DNA of 64,000 nt, taken from assembly GCF_001854475.1 (NCBI RefSeq), contig NZ_MNAN01000025.1, positions 1-64,000 of the forward strand. Reading direction: 5' to 3'. This DNA comes from Pseudoalteromonas byunsanensis. Its GTDB lineage: Bacteria; Pseudomonadota; Gammaproteobacteria; Enterobacterales; Alteromonadaceae. The notes beneath the pieces are model-generated. The model saw only the letters and a list, made by a program, of their open reading frames with translations. It did not search any database and was not told the DNA's origin. Within the stretch, counting starts at the first letter, position 1; every line of letters begins with the position of its first letter. Positions 20,301 through 29,303 of this stretch are shown in pieces. A program made the position numbers and the translations under genes.

Positions 20301-20532
20301 TACGCCACTGCTCTATACGCTCAAGTAATGATGGACTGGCCAAATAGAGCGCTTCTGTTACTCCTGGCATTTCAAGCCAGTCTCGAAGAATCGCGTTGTT
20401 GTCAGCGTCGCTGGCACCAAAAGCACTCAAATGTTCCGTCGCTAAACGCGGCGTGCGTATTACAAAAAAAGGAGCGCATTGAATAGGCTTGATAGCCGTT
20501 TTTGATTGTTTAGAATTATTATTATTCATCAT
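17350..20532 (-). CDS. lanB: full-length lanthipeptide dehydratase (LanB)
   Basis: LanB enzymes dehydrate Ser/Thr of a precursor peptide using glutamyl-tRNA. The 1060 residues cover both parts: the glutamylation domain (Lant_dehydr_N, about 20-720, opening APFFVIRTPRL, with ATPFGLFSG) and the SpaB_C elimination domain (about 775-1050, with KWFFIRYGDPDWHLRLRF). Length is like NisB, so this is not the split thiopeptide type. It is the last gene of the operon hlyD-like, C39-ABC, lanC, lanB, starting 7 bp after lanC. The likely substrate is the GG-leader peptide at 29304, 9 kb away. That core has no Cys, so dehydration without ring formation is possible. Confidence 0.92.
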   Translation of the reverse strand: MMNNNNSKQSKTAIKPIQCAPFFVIRTPRLATEHLSAFGASDADNNAILRDWLEMPGVTEALYLASPSLLERIEQWRNKPDSKQGKKVAQALIKYMVRMCSRATPFGLFSGIHQGQVSDNTSIISGPYSTDKRNTRLDMFYLCALKEHFVKHASRSESLTYKPNSSHYFVAEQCRYIESYISDDNMQYRLSAVDSDEYFKFALSIAKTGKSFNALVEAFHSQYPEADKEDIESYIQDLIDEGVIQADIPLPLTGESPDLALLKSLHAINELHTADHLATALTQIAQLDSQRSGEISPYKQILAHLEQLPIKVQENKLFQSDVYRDFAQCQLSEMEMSRLRKQLELIAGLSAAPKTSMLNSFINQFNARFEGQFVPLDMILDDESGIGISDETGYESPLIAGLWLGKKAKSQVNASTDTCELDTIIDEAISLPENRARDCIVLKSKELKAKVTNPEVVHKFPSSFAAMISLYEDEKQNPIVKLSGCTGPSSANLLGRFCHLDETLKNNVRSELQKEQAHSSEVIFAEVVHMPEGRPGNVVARPHLREYEIVFMADSSLDDEYQIPLSDLYVWVEGLQVKLWSKRLNKQVVPRLSCAHNYSARSLSAYKFLCMLQHQSGRAPNFRMPSSTARSAFVPRIMLDNLILNEKTWRIPREALEAVYRKGQFDSAKLEELMSKYQLDAQVCYAIVDNVLQLNLRNAEMLSILLAETKGQSHIELKEVLSSHYQSRVVDAQGHHYNNELIVPFFNENAAIHRHSSDNPIANITATPIKRRFSAGSQWLSLKIYSGNSVLEQLLSERLQPLIEAHHELFEKWFFIRYGDPDWHLRLRFYGDPEVLCGQLLPLLNQLLDPMIESGELHKVELMTYEREVERYGGPESMALVESLFMYDSVLIAKTCALLDEYDEQLRWRMALLYTDRLLSLFEYDDEARLALISRLRDGFGREFNESNTLRKQLGNRYRDYQETLNGDFAQFNQQTPSANDEVQNALFTLLSQWQVQAAPVVAKLNALLADDALNCSRDSLLSSLLHMHNNRMFKAYGREQELVIHDLLRRKYFSANKQQ

Positions 20533-20539
20533 CTATTCC

Positions 20540-21748
20540 TTATGCCATTAGCATACTATCAATCCAACTCAGGTCGTCATTAAGCACGCCAAGCAGGCAC
20601 AACCCAATGCCTGAATAGCCCGTCAATAAACCAAAATCTTCCTCATAGCTCTTGCTTAGCCCACTAAAGAAATAAAATGCTTCTAGGCCTTGTTGTTCAA
20701 ATTGCTCTAATGCGTGATCAAGCCAAGTCGTAACAACTTCTTCGAGTTGAGGATGGGGCATTAGCTGGTTTAAAGCTTGGTAGATAGTCATCACACCGAC
20801 ATAGCCGTGACATAGTCCTGCGTCTTTAACATAACCACTTGTCACATCGCGAGGGATATTTTTTAGAGCCACTTTTAGTGCTTGCTCCACATAGCTGGGG
20901 CGGTCTAGCGCCTGACCGGCACGGGCTAAAACCATAGCAATGGTCAAATCACCATAACACCAGCCCAAGCGCGAAGTTTCATGCGGGTGGCTAGCACATG
21001 AACTGAAACATGACAGACTGTCAGTGTCCTCTATTTGCTGTGTTAGCAACCAATCACAAGCCCCCTGCACAAGCTCCGTTACTTGTGACTTTAAAGCTGG
21101 GATCTCAAGGGCTGGTAATAACGCTGCGATAATGCCCGGCACTCCATGGGCGAGACCAAGATTGTACTCTGGTTGGTCTAAACATTCTTGGTCTAGTCGA
21201 TACACCGATTGGCTTGGTTGTGACCAAGTAATGTGACCATTTTCCAATCGGCTAGCTGTACTTTCAAAGCCCTGCACTATGACGCTATACAACGCTTGCT
21301 GATCGCTATAACGCATACGTCTTGCCGCGTACGGCGCATAGCCGCCTAAGCCCAATACGTACTCAATCTCTCCACGCCAAGGTTTGTGATTCAAGGCGTC
21401 TGCGAATAGAGCATCAACATCTTCCAACAGGTCGACTTCATAGTCTTCCTGATTTGCCTGATTGAGATACTCCAAAAACCAAGCTTGTCCCGCAAGGCCT
21501 GTGCTCAACTCCAAAGTTTGCTCTTCTAGCTCTTCTTGCAATTTATCTAGTTTCTGTGCAAACAACGTTTCATCAACCCAATCAGGGTTATACTCGTGTG
21601 CCTTGTAGAGGAATAATAAATGCCCCGCTAAGCCGCTCAACAATCCATGATGAGACTCGCTTCGTGTGCTAACGAGATTGGCCAATTGGTGGATTATATT
21701 TTCTACTTTTTGTTTTTTTTCCAACGGCATGGAGATTACACTTTTCAT
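20540..21748 (-). CDS. lanC: lanthionine cyclase (LanC)
   Basis: LanC is a zinc enzyme that adds Cys thiols to dehydro-residues, forming thioether rings. The zinc ligands are visible: Cys264 in GWCYGD, and Cys313-His314 in LCHGYVG. The acid/base His201 is in GLAHGVPG. The 402-residue length and alpha-barrel repeats (GLAGQAWFLEYL, GYSGIGLCLLG) fit the family. It lies between the exporter and lanB. Since all metal ligands are present the enzyme should be active, which raises the question of which Cys-containing substrate it serves. Confidence 0.92.
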   Translation of the reverse strand: MKSVISMPLEKKQKVENIIHQLANLVSTRSESHHGLLSGLAGHLLFLYKAHEYNPDWVDETLFAQKLDKLQEELEEQTLELSTGLAGQAWFLEYLNQANQEDYEVDLLEDVDALFADALNHKPWRGEIEYVLGLGGYAPYAARRMRYSDQQALYSVIVQGFESTASRLENGHITWSQPSQSVYRLDQECLDQPEYNLGLAHGVPGIIAALLPALEIPALKSQVTELVQGACDWLLTQQIEDTDSLSCFSSCASHPHETSRLGWCYGDLTIAMVLARAGQALDRPSYVEQALKVALKNIPRDVTSGYVKDAGLCHGYVGVMTIYQALNQLMPHPQLEEVVTTWLDHALEQFEQQGLEAFYFFSGLSKSYEEDFGLLTGYSGIGLCLLGVLNDDLSWIDSMLMA

Positions 21749-21794
21749 GCTTATCCTTAAGGTATCTGTTTTATCTTAATGAGCATTTGATGGA

Positions 21795-23918
21795 TTATGC
21801 TTCTTCTGTATTGGCTTCTTTATATTTGGTCAGCTTTATTTCTCTATCTGCTGAGGCTATCGTTTCTTTACGGTGTGCGATGATCACCCGCGTGATTTTC
21901 AAACGAGATACTGCATCATTAATGTCAGACTCAAGACTTGTATCTAAATGGCTTGTTGCCTCATCCATATACAATATTTTGGGGTTTTTATATAAAGCCC
22001 GCGCCAAAATAATACGTTGTTTTTGACCCCCTGAGAGGCTTGAACCCATATCGCCTATTAGACTGTCATACCCCATTGGCATAGCGCTAATATCATCATG
22101 AATAGCTGCCAATTCAGCACAATACACCACGCGAGCCATATCAATAGGCGTTTCAAAAAACGCGATGTTATCTGCCACTGAGCCCGACAATAATTCATCA
22201 TCTTGCATCACGGCTGCGATTTGTTGACGATATTGACGCGCCCCCAGTTGCTCAAGCGGAATACCATCAATCAAGATTTCACCACTTTTAACGGGGATCA
22301 AACCCAGCATAATTTTGAGTAAAGTTGACTTACCGCAACCAGATGGCCCTGTGATAGCAACCGATTCTCCTGCGTTGATTTTCAGGCTCAGTTCATTGAT
22401 CACATTTGCACTGGCATCTGAATATGCAAAGCTGACATTTTTGACCTCTATATTGCCAGCTAAGGTATGACGTTTTACTTGATCAGGTTGTAGCTGTTCT
22501 TTATTGGTCAATGCGATATCCGCGATACGGTCAAAGTGCAAACCAAGCATTTTAAACTCGATAAACTTCTCGATAAGATTGGCTGTTTTATCCATAAACT
22601 GGCGCTTATACGCCATAAACGCGAAGAGCATACCGGTACTGAAACCGCCTTGAATAACGAGGTTTGCCGCAAGATACACAACCACAATGTTTTCTATGCC
22701 AAACAGCGCCTTATTAACCGCGTCATAGCCTATCTGAAAATTACCTAGACGAATATTCTGATTAATGGCGTTGGCATAACGATTTTGCCACTGACCTTCT
22801 CGTTTCACCTCGGAGCCAAATAACTTGATAGTTTGGATACCTCTGACGGTTTCCATAAAGTTAGAGTTTTCTTCCGCGCGCGCCATTATTTCCTGCTCAC
22901 TAATGGTACGAAATGGTTTGTACATGGCGATCCGCACCAAAGCGTATAACACCACAGCCACCAACACGACGGCCGACAATAAGGGGCTGTAGAAAAAGAT
23001 CATAGCCAGTGTGATAATCGCCATCAGACCATCAATTATCGCCTCGATGACTCCTGTGGTAAGTAATTGTTTTACCTGCTGTAACGAGCCAAAACGAGAA
23101 ACCACATCACCCATATGACGCGTCTCGAAATAACTCAGAGGTAAACGTACAAGATGGTGAAACAAGTTGGCACCTAGTTGGATGTTCATTTGATTACCGA
23201 AATGCAAAAGTGTGAAGCCACGTAATGCATTAGTGGCAATTTCAAACACCATTACCAAAAAGAACCCCACCGCCAAGACCGTTAAAAGTGAGGTATCTCC
23301 TGTGAGCACAACATCATCAATCACCAATTGAATGTAGTAAGGCGACGCTAACGTAAACACTTGTAGCAACATTGACAGAACAAATATCAGTGTCAATGAA
23401 CGCTTTAAGCCAGTGATACGACTCCAAAAGTCAGAAAACTTGAGTGACGGTTTAGCTTCTTGTTGTTCAAAGTTTTTTGTTGGGGTCAGTTCTAACGCAA
23501 TTCCGGTAAAGTGCTTTGACGCTTCTTCTAGGGTAAAGGTTTTTTCTCCCGCAGCTGGATCATGGATCACGATGCGCTTTTCATTGGCTTTTTTAAGCAC
23601 CACAAAATGATTCATATCCCAATGCAAAATACACGGAGTTTGCAAAGCATCGAGATCGTCAAGCTCAATACGCAGTGGACGCGATGTTAACTCTAGTTTT
23701 TCAGCAAAGTGCATGATATCGAGTAGCGTCGCACCTTCTAAAGAAATATTAAACCTTTGTCTTAAGGAGATCAGGTCACTGTGGTAGCCATGGTAGGCTG
23801 CAACCATCGCTAAACTGGCAAGACCACATTCAGCCGCCTCAGATTGCAAAATAATGGGCAGTGATTTCCTTGACCAGAACTGTAGCTTAGCCACAGGAGA
23901 GTTGTCTTCAATGTGCAT
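21795..23918 (-). CDS. lanT: peptidase-containing ABC exporter (C39-ABC, LanT/PCAT type)
   Basis: This 707-residue inner-membrane transporter removes GG-type leaders and exports the peptide. The N-terminal C39 peptidase has the catalytic Cys in SEAAECGLASLAMV and the His/Asp pair in HFVVLK...IHDPAAGE. A six-helix ABC transmembrane domain follows (about 170-450), then a nucleotide-binding domain with GPSGCGKST, LSGGQKQR and ILYMDEAT. It should cut after the Gly-Gly of the precursor at 29304. It follows the HlyD-like gene by 31 bp and precedes lanC by 46 bp. Confidence 0.93.
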   Translation of the reverse strand: MHIEDNSPVAKLQFWSRKSLPIILQSEAAECGLASLAMVAAYHGYHSDLISLRQRFNISLEGATLLDIMHFAEKLELTSRPLRIELDDLDALQTPCILHWDMNHFVVLKKANEKRIVIHDPAAGEKTFTLEEASKHFTGIALELTPTKNFEQQEAKPSLKFSDFWSRITGLKRSLTLIFVLSMLLQVFTLASPYYIQLVIDDVVLTGDTSLLTVLAVGFFLVMVFEIATNALRGFTLLHFGNQMNIQLGANLFHHLVRLPLSYFETRHMGDVVSRFGSLQQVKQLLTTGVIEAIIDGLMAIITLAMIFFYSPLLSAVVLVAVVLYALVRIAMYKPFRTISEQEIMARAEENSNFMETVRGIQTIKLFGSEVKREGQWQNRYANAINQNIRLGNFQIGYDAVNKALFGIENIVVVYLAANLVIQGGFSTGMLFAFMAYKRQFMDKTANLIEKFIEFKMLGLHFDRIADIALTNKEQLQPDQVKRHTLAGNIEVKNVSFAYSDASANVINELSLKINAGESVAITGPSGCGKSTLLKIMLGLIPVKSGEILIDGIPLEQLGARQYRQQIAAVMQDDELLSGSVADNIAFFETPIDMARVVYCAELAAIHDDISAMPMGYDSLIGDMGSSLSGGQKQRIILARALYKNPKILYMDEATSHLDTSLESDINDAVSRLKITRVIIAHRKETIASADREIKLTKYKEANTEEA

Positions 23919-23949
23919 ATTAAGCCGCCTTATTTCTCATTTATACAGC

Positions 23950-25194
23950 TTATAGCTGACCTTGAATGCTGAATATTGGATCGAATAACCACCTTAGTAA
24001 CGATCGTTCTTCGATGATAATGTCGGCGTCCAACGTCATACCTGGACGTAATGCAGACGCTTTGCCATAAGCCTGTACTTCTTGATTATCAAGCGCTACC
24101 ACAACTCGATACGCTGGGGCTGAGATAATGCCCGGCGTGTTGGTTTCATCAGGAAAAATAACGCTTTGGCTTACTTCAATCACTGTGCCGTCATAAACAC
24201 CAAACTTTTCATATGGGAAGGCGTGATATCGTAATCGTGTTTTTTGTCCTTCATTAATAAAACCAAACGCTGACGTAGGTACAAAAATAACGGCCTGCAT
24301 TTGACTGTTCTCAGGCAAAACAGTAAGAAGGTTTTGTCCTTCCATTACATTCTTACCTACCTTCGCCATTAAACCGCTGACAATACCTGATTTTGGTGCC
24401 CTAAGCTCTCCCAAACGCTGTTGCTCAACGGACGATAAACGAATTTGTAAGTCTGCTTTTTGCGATTGTAACTGAGACAAATGATTGCTTTGTTCTAGGG
24501 GAAGCTTCTCGAGTTGATTATTGAGTTGCTCTATCTGGCTTAATAACGACAAACGTTCGGATTGAATACTAGAGGCTTGTTGTTTTAGAGATAGTAAAGT
24601 ATCGCGCTGTCTTTGCAGCTCCAACTCTGAAATGTAGCCACTGCCTTTGAGGGTACTGATCTGTGACACCATGGTTTCATTCAGCTTCAGCCTTTCAGTA
24701 AAAGTTTGAGATTGTTGCTCAAGCTCAGCCAAACGCGCTTTTGCCGTTGCTTTTTGCTGTTCAAGTTCAGTCATTGCCAGAGAGTTTTGTCTTTTTTGGT
24801 GCAACAATTGTTGTTCCAGACTCTGCAACTGAAAACTGTATTGGTTCAACAACGCCTGATTCAACTCAACAGCATGTTTACTGTGTTTAGCTGAAGCAAT
24901 GCGTAAAATGGGTGCACCTTTGGCAACATACTCACCCTCATTAACCAAAATTTCTGAAATAACACCTGTTTGCGGTGCTTTAAGTCTTAGTATTCCAGTA
25001 TTAGGCTCGACGACACCACTGACACGCTCTTTACGCGTATATTGGCCTATTGATAGAAAAACAATACTGATCACAACCACTGTGAATATTAAAATAGTCA
25101 GTGTTTTGAATAGTGGCGGTTGTACGAGTGAAACTGCCCCGTCTAGTCGATGCCGCTTGTGTTCCATTACTTCTTTGCGGAATAAATTTTCCAT
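23950..25194 (-). CDS. HlyD-family membrane fusion protein of the lanthipeptide exporter
   Basis: This 414-residue periplasmic adaptor joins the C39-ABC exporter to an outer-membrane channel. It has one N-terminal membrane helix (TLTILIFTVVVISIVFLSIG), a lipoyl half (APQTGVISEILVNEGEYV), a long coiled-coil hairpin (about 110-260, rich in Leu/Gln) and the second lipoyl half (LRAPKSGIVSGLMAKVG). It is the first gene of the operon. No TolC-like gene is present nearby, so a chromosomal TolC probably serves. Confidence 0.9.
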   Translation of the reverse strand: MENLFRKEVMEHKRHRLDGAVSLVQPPLFKTLTILIFTVVVISIVFLSIGQYTRKERVSGVVEPNTGILRLKAPQTGVISEILVNEGEYVAKGAPILRIASAKHSKHAVELNQALLNQYSFQLQSLEQQLLHQKRQNSLAMTELEQQKATAKARLAELEQQSQTFTERLKLNETMVSQISTLKGSGYISELELQRQRDTLLSLKQQASSIQSERLSLLSQIEQLNNQLEKLPLEQSNHLSQLQSQKADLQIRLSSVEQQRLGELRAPKSGIVSGLMAKVGKNVMEGQNLLTVLPENSQMQAVIFVPTSAFGFINEGQKTRLRYHAFPYEKFGVYDGTVIEVSQSVIFPDETNTPGIISAPAYRVVVALDNQEVQAYGKASALRPGMTLDADIIIEERSLLRWLFDPIFSIQGQL

Positions 25195-25357
25195 AACTCT
25201 ACTTCGGTAATATTATTGTTAATATTTTTTCAATTAAGTTGACAATGTATCATGGCAAGTAACAAAAAGGAACTTGACCACCCAGTTACCAATTCAGCTA
25301 CATCCTTTGGTATATCTAGCGCAGAGCAAAGCTAAGAAGCCACATAAATCATCATGC

Positions 25358-25386
25358 TGGTGTGTATACAAAAGTCATACACACCA
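25358..25386 (-). terminator. hairpin between glmU and the lanthipeptide operon
   Basis: TGGTGTGTAT and ATACACACCA form a perfect 10-bp stem with a 9-nt loop just after the glmU stop. No long T-run follows, so termination may be partial. Confidence 0.5.
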
Positions 25387-25393
25387 ATAGGGA

Positions 25394-26755
25394 TTAGGAC
25401 TTTTTCACAGGTCTTTGCCAGCCTGATAAATTACGCTGCTTAGCGCGAGCGATAGCTAGCTGTTCATCAGCGACAGCTGATGTGATGACCGAGCCCGCTC
25501 CAACGGTGGCGGTATCACCAATCGTTACAGGTGCCACAAGCGCTGTATTTGAACCAATAAAAGCGTTATTACCGATTACTGTTTTCGACTTATTTACGCC
25601 ATCGTAGTTACAGGTAATCGTGCCAGCACCAATATTTACTTTTTCGCCAATGTCGGCATCGCCTAAATACGTAAGGTGATTCGCCTTGGAACCCTTACCC
25701 AAACGGGTTTTCTTCATCTCAACGAAATTACCTACGTGAGAATCCTCTTCCATCACAGCCCCAGGCCGCAATCTTGCGAATGGCCCCAGTGTACATTTGT
25801 CCCCGACTTTTGCGTCTTCAATTAACGTGTTTGCTTTAATCACCACACCATTGCCAATCACGCAATTTTTCAGCACACAATTAGGCCCAATTACCACGTC
25901 ATCGCCAATTTCAACTGACCCTTCAAAGATCACGTTAACATCAATCTGTACATCCTGACCTGTTGTCACTATTCCGCGTACATCAATACGGCTAGGGTCG
26001 GCTAAACTGGCACCGTTCAACATCAACGACTCTGCTTGCCAAGCCTGGTAAGCACGCTCAATCCCTGCCAGTTGTACACGGTTATTCGCCCCTTCAACTT
26101 CCATCGCATCATCAGGTTGAGCGGAGGCGATCTCCACACCATCATTGTGAGCCATCGCCACAATATCCGTTAGGTAATATTCGCCTTGTGCATTGTCGTT
26201 CGATAACGCATCAAGCCATTTTTTTAACAGCTGCCCATTTACAGCCATAATACCGGTATTGATTTCTTTAATATCGAGCTGCTGTGCCGTTGCGTCTTTT
26301 TGTTCAACAATACCAACTAACTTGCCATTTTCACGCAGCATACGTCCATACCCGTTGGGGTTGTCTAAAGTTACGGTCAATACGGCCATACCATTAGCAG
26401 GTGTCACTGCGAGTAAGCGTTGCAACGTTTCTGTTTTAGTCAGTGGCACATCACCATACAAAATAAGTACTTTGTCTTGGTCATCAATATGTTCCTTTGC
26501 TACAGCAACAGCATGACCAGTACCGAGTTGCTCTTTTTGTAAAACCCAATTTACTTCATTGTGGGACAACGCAGTTTGTAGTTGTTCTTTACCATGTCCA
26601 TAAACCAAATTGATGTTTTTCGAACCTAAAGCAGCAGCATTATCAATGACATGCTGCACCATTGGTCGGCCTGCAACAGGATGAAGAACCTTTGGTAGCT
26701 TTGAACGCATGCGAGTACCCTTGCCCGCGGCTAATATAATTGTAGTGAGTGACAT
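25394..26755 (-). CDS. glmU: bifunctional GlcN-1-P acetyltransferase / GlcNAc-1-P uridyltransferase
   Basis: GlmU makes UDP-GlcNAc in the cytoplasm. The 453 residues show the uridyltransferase ([34 protein letters not shown]) and the C-terminal left-handed beta-helix acetyltransferase (hexapeptide repeats such as [17 protein letters not shown] and [16 protein letters not shown]). It is a core gene that now separates the lanthipeptide operon from its regulator and precursor. This placement away from atpC, where it often sits in gammaproteobacteria, suggests local rearrangement or insertion of accessory DNA. Confidence 0.97.
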   Translation of the reverse strand: MSLTTIILAAGKGTRMRSKLPKVLHPVAGRPMVQHVIDNAAALGSKNINLVYGHGKEQLQTALSHNEVNWVLQKEQLGTGHAVAVAKEHIDDQDKVLILYGDVPLTKTETLQRLLAVTPANGMAVLTVTLDNPNGYGRMLRENGKLVGIVEQKDATAQQLDIKEINTGIMAVNGQLLKKWLDALSNDNAQGEYYLTDIVAMAHNDGVEIASAQPDDAMEVEGANNRVQLAGIERAYQAWQAESLMLNGASLADPSRIDVRGIVTTGQDVQIDVNVIFEGSVEIGDDVVIGPNCVLKNCVIGNGVVIKANTLIEDAKVGDKCTLGPFARLRPGAVMEEDSHVGNFVEMKKTRLGKGSKANHLTYLGDADIGEKVNIGAGTITCNYDGVNKSKTVIGNNAFIGSNTALVAPVTIGDTATVGAGSVITSAVADEQLAIARAKQRNLSGWQRPVKKS

Positions 26756-26989
26756 CGAAATAGAATCCCATATTAAGTATTGAAGGCGCTTTTGTGCCCA
26801 AGCATTTATGCCCTTATTCTAACTGAAATTATCAGCATTATGAAAAGTTCCGCATCTAACTTATATATTCTATTTCACGCCAAGGCATATTCATTACCTC
26901 ACTGACGAATCTATCAACCAAGCTTTGTTTTTGGTTGTATAAACAGCGGCATTAATTCAATAATATTGCTGTTAATGGCCTATCTGACC

Positions 26990-27676
26990 TTAAATCAAGT
27001 TTTTCACAAGGCATTTTACAATAGCCTGCTGGCGGTTTGCGCTGTCTGTCTTGACAATACAATTTGATAAGTGGAAGTTAACTGTTCTCTCTGAGATACC
27101 TAATATTTGGCTTATCTCCCAAGATGTTTTGCCCTCACACGCCCAAACCAGACAGTCCTTTTCTCTTTTTGTAATGTTAACACTACCTGTTCTACAGCGA
27201 ATCGCCGCATTTAGTAGATACGGAGACAGTATCGTCCAGTACCAATCTATCATTTCAATGCTACCAAACGTTTCTACAGTTTCAGGTATATCAAATATGA
27301 TCCCACCAGCTATTCCTGCAACCCCTCTTAACGGCAGCAGATACAACCCACAACAGCTATCTTTATATTCGATAACCTGTGACAGAGGTTTGATTCTTAA
27401 ACCATTCTTACAGTGAAGATAGCCATCATCTGAATCTAGAGACTTCGCCAGTTCTTTATCTATTTCACCAAAATAGTTAAGTTGATATGACTGGGCAGAT
27501 AGAGGGTTGTAATCTAAAACACCCAGTACGTTATAACCACACTCTAATGCCTCTTTCTTTAAGATTGAGGTTAAATCTTGTGTATCACTGGCTTTTTCAA
27601 AATCAGCCATGAGTACATTTATTTTATTAAAGTTAACAAGCGAGACATTTTCATTTGCCATTTTTAGCTCTTTCAT
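26990..27676 (-). CDS. LuxR-family transcriptional regulator
   Basis: The C-terminal 60 residues are a clear LuxR/GerE helix-turn-helix (TKREKDCLVWACEGKTSWEI, then ISERTVNFHLSN). The N-terminal 160 residues have the size of an autoinducer-binding domain, but I could not confirm the acyl-homoserine-lactone residues, so the ligand is open. ATG at 27676 (GGGG about 7 bp upstream) is chosen over a TTG at 27715; ATG 27661 is another option. No luxI-like synthase is in the window, so it is an orphan regulator. It may control the precursor region just upstream. Confidence 0.8.
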   Translation of the reverse strand: MKELKMANENVSLVNFNKINVLMADFEKASDTQDLTSILKKEALECGYNVLGVLDYNPLSAQSYQLNYFGEIDKELAKSLDSDDGYLHCKNGLRIKPLSQVIEYKDSCCGLYLLPLRGVAGIAGGIIFDIPETVETFGSIEMIDWYWTILSPYLLNAAIRCRTGSVNITKREKDCLVWACEGKTSWEISQILGISERTVNFHLSNCIVKTDSANRQQAIVKCLVKNLI

Positions 27677-27803
27677 TTCAAACCCCGTTATTTTGTTAAT
27701 TGCGAATTCAATCAAGGAGTGAAACGATTCTGTCCCATTAAAAACATAGCGTCAAATTTATAAAATCAAAAATAAAAACATAAAAAACAACAATTTAGCA
27801 CTG

Positions 27804-27845
27804 ATTGTTATCTTCCATTAAGCTTCCGTTTTAATTGATAACAAT
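27804..27845. promoter_or_regulatory. inverted repeat upstream of the luxR-type gene
   Basis: ATTGTTATC (27804-27812) and GATAACAAT (27837-27845) are perfect inverted copies separated by 24 bp, about 130 bp before the regulator start. The same word GATAACAATAG occurs upstream of the CadC-like regulator (32107-32117). It is a candidate operator; the binding protein is unknown. Confidence 0.4.
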
Positions 27846-27973
27846 AGCTTCAAATTGTGCAAAAAACACAAAAGCTTATCAAAATATTCACCCGAACCAG
27901 CAGAGCGGTCTCGATATTAAGATACATCGACAATATTGCTAAATTGGCCCATGTGGGCCTGACTCCCATCAAC

Positions 27974-28684
27974 GCAGAGGTTTACTTTGTCGCAGAGGTT
28001 TACTTTGTCGCAGAGGTTTACTTTGTCGCAGAGGTTTACTTTGTCGCAGAGGTTTACTTTGTCGCAGAGGTTTACTTTGTCGCAGAGGTTTACTTTGTCG
28101 CAGAGGTTTACTTTGTCGCAGAGGTTTACTTTGTCGCAGAGGTTTACTTTGTCGCAGAGGTTTACTTTGTCGCAGAGGTTTACTTTGTCGCAGAGGTTTA
28201 CTTTGTCGCAGAGGTTTACTTTGTCGCAGAGGTTTACTTTGTCGCAGAGGTTTACTTTGTCGCAGAGGTTTACTTTGTCGCAGAGGTTTACTTTAGTGCA
28301 GAGGTTTACTTTAGTGCAGAGGTTTACTTTAGTGCAGAGGTTTACTTTAGTGCAGAGGTTTACTTTAGTGCAGAGGTTTACTTTAGTGCAGAGGTTTACT
28401 TTAGTGCAGAGGTTTACTTTAGTGCAGAGGTTTACTTTAGTGCAGAGGTTTACTTTAGTGCAGAGGTTTACTTTAGTGCAGAGGTTTACTTTAGTGCAGA
28501 GGTTTACTTTAGTGCAGAGGTTTACTTTAGTGCAGAGGTTTACTTTAGTGCAGAGGTTTACTTTAGTGCAGAGGTTTACTTTAGTGCAGAGGTTTACTTT
28601 AGTGCAGAGGTTTACTTTAGTGCAGAGGTTTACTTTAGTGCAGAGGTTTACTTTAGTGCAGAGGTTTACTTTAGTGCAGAGGTT
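27974..28684. repeat. 18-bp tandem repeat array, 39 complete copies in two blocks
   Basis: The unit is GCAGAGGTTTACTTTGTC for the first 17 copies (27974-28279) and GCAGAGGTTTACTTTAGT for the next 22 (28280-28675), plus a 9-bp partial copy. All copies in a block are identical. Because 18 is a multiple of three, long open frames appear in several phases (AEVYFV/AEVYFS and SQRFTL/VQRFTL on the plus strand). It lies between the luxR-type gene and the short HlyD-like gene. There are no spacers, so it is not CRISPR. It is a satellite-like VNTR; whether any frame is translated is unknown. Confidence 0.97.
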
Positions 28685-28709
28685 AAATCAAAAAAAAGGG
28701 CCAAAGCAG

Positions 28710-29270
28710 CTACTGTGCACAAGGCCTCTCATTTGTTGACAAAGTCACTTGTGACTCATTTTGATACCACACTTTGTTACTATAATCAGCTTCACTGAGT
28801 TTAACAGATAAGAGTACCTGATTGTCGTGAACACCGTTAACCGTAACGCGCTTCTTGACACCATTTAGGCATGTCCATAATTGTTCAGGACTAGACATGC
28901 CTTGAAATGCTACTCCTTCTACCAGCAATATACCCATTGATGTATTGCTGCTGACTTTTGCTAGGATATCCCCAGAGTTGTAACTTCCTCCCTGCTCAGA
29001 GGCTCTGCGAACGTAATCAACAAATCCTTCTTGATTAACGTTCAATTGCTTTAGAGTCTCTTTGTCTAGCTCAGTGAGGTATTTTAAAATAACATCACCT
29101 TTTTGAACCGTATTACCCGGCTCAAACACACTCTCAACGACAACCCCTGCCTCTCTGGCATAATAATACTCTGTTGTTGGAGCTTGAAATGTCAGCTTTC
29201 CCACCAAAGTAGTCATCATTAATGGCGCTATTAACAATCCATTTATTTCAATCAAAAATCTAATTCCCAA
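28710..29270 (-). CDS. short HlyD-like (lipoyl-domain) protein
   Basis: This 186-residue protein resembles the lipoyl half of a membrane fusion protein: an N-terminal hydrophobic stretch (INGLLIAPLMMTTLVG), then AREAGVVVESVFEPGNTVQKGDVILKYL, a typical lipoyl/biotinyl turn. It lacks the coiled-coil hairpin of exporter adaptors. It follows the lanthipeptide-type precursor by 33 bp on the same strand and is probably in one operon with it. It may be an immunity or export accessory, or a truncated adaptor. The stop lies just 25 bp from the 18-bp repeat array. Confidence 0.6.
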   Translation of the reverse strand: MGIRFLIEINGLLIAPLMMTTLVGKLTFQAPTTEYYYAREAGVVVESVFEPGNTVQKGDVILKYLTELDKETLKQLNVNQEGFVDYVRRASEQGGSYNSGDILAKVSSNTSMGILLVEGVAFQGMSSPEQLWTCLNGVKKRVTVNGVHDNQVLLSVKLSEADYSNKVWYQNESQVTLSTNERPCAQ

Positions 29271-29303
29271 TCGTCTTTAATGCCGCATTTTTGCTTCACA
29301 TGA

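Noticed and set aside
25254..25337. Short plus-strand frame starting MASNKKELDHPV, rich in Ser/Thr, near the lan operon
   Set aside because: It looks superficially like a precursor, but has no leader motif and no ribosome site and lies on the opposite strand.
27974..28684. Possible CRISPR array
   Set aside because: Units are contiguous with no spacers and there are no cas genes.
27857..28798. Plus-strand frame encoding an AEVYF repeat protein
   Set aside because: The open frame is forced by an 18-bp repeat without stop codons; the GTG start has no good ribosome site and the end overlaps a likely gene on the other strand. Recorded as a repeat, not as a gene.
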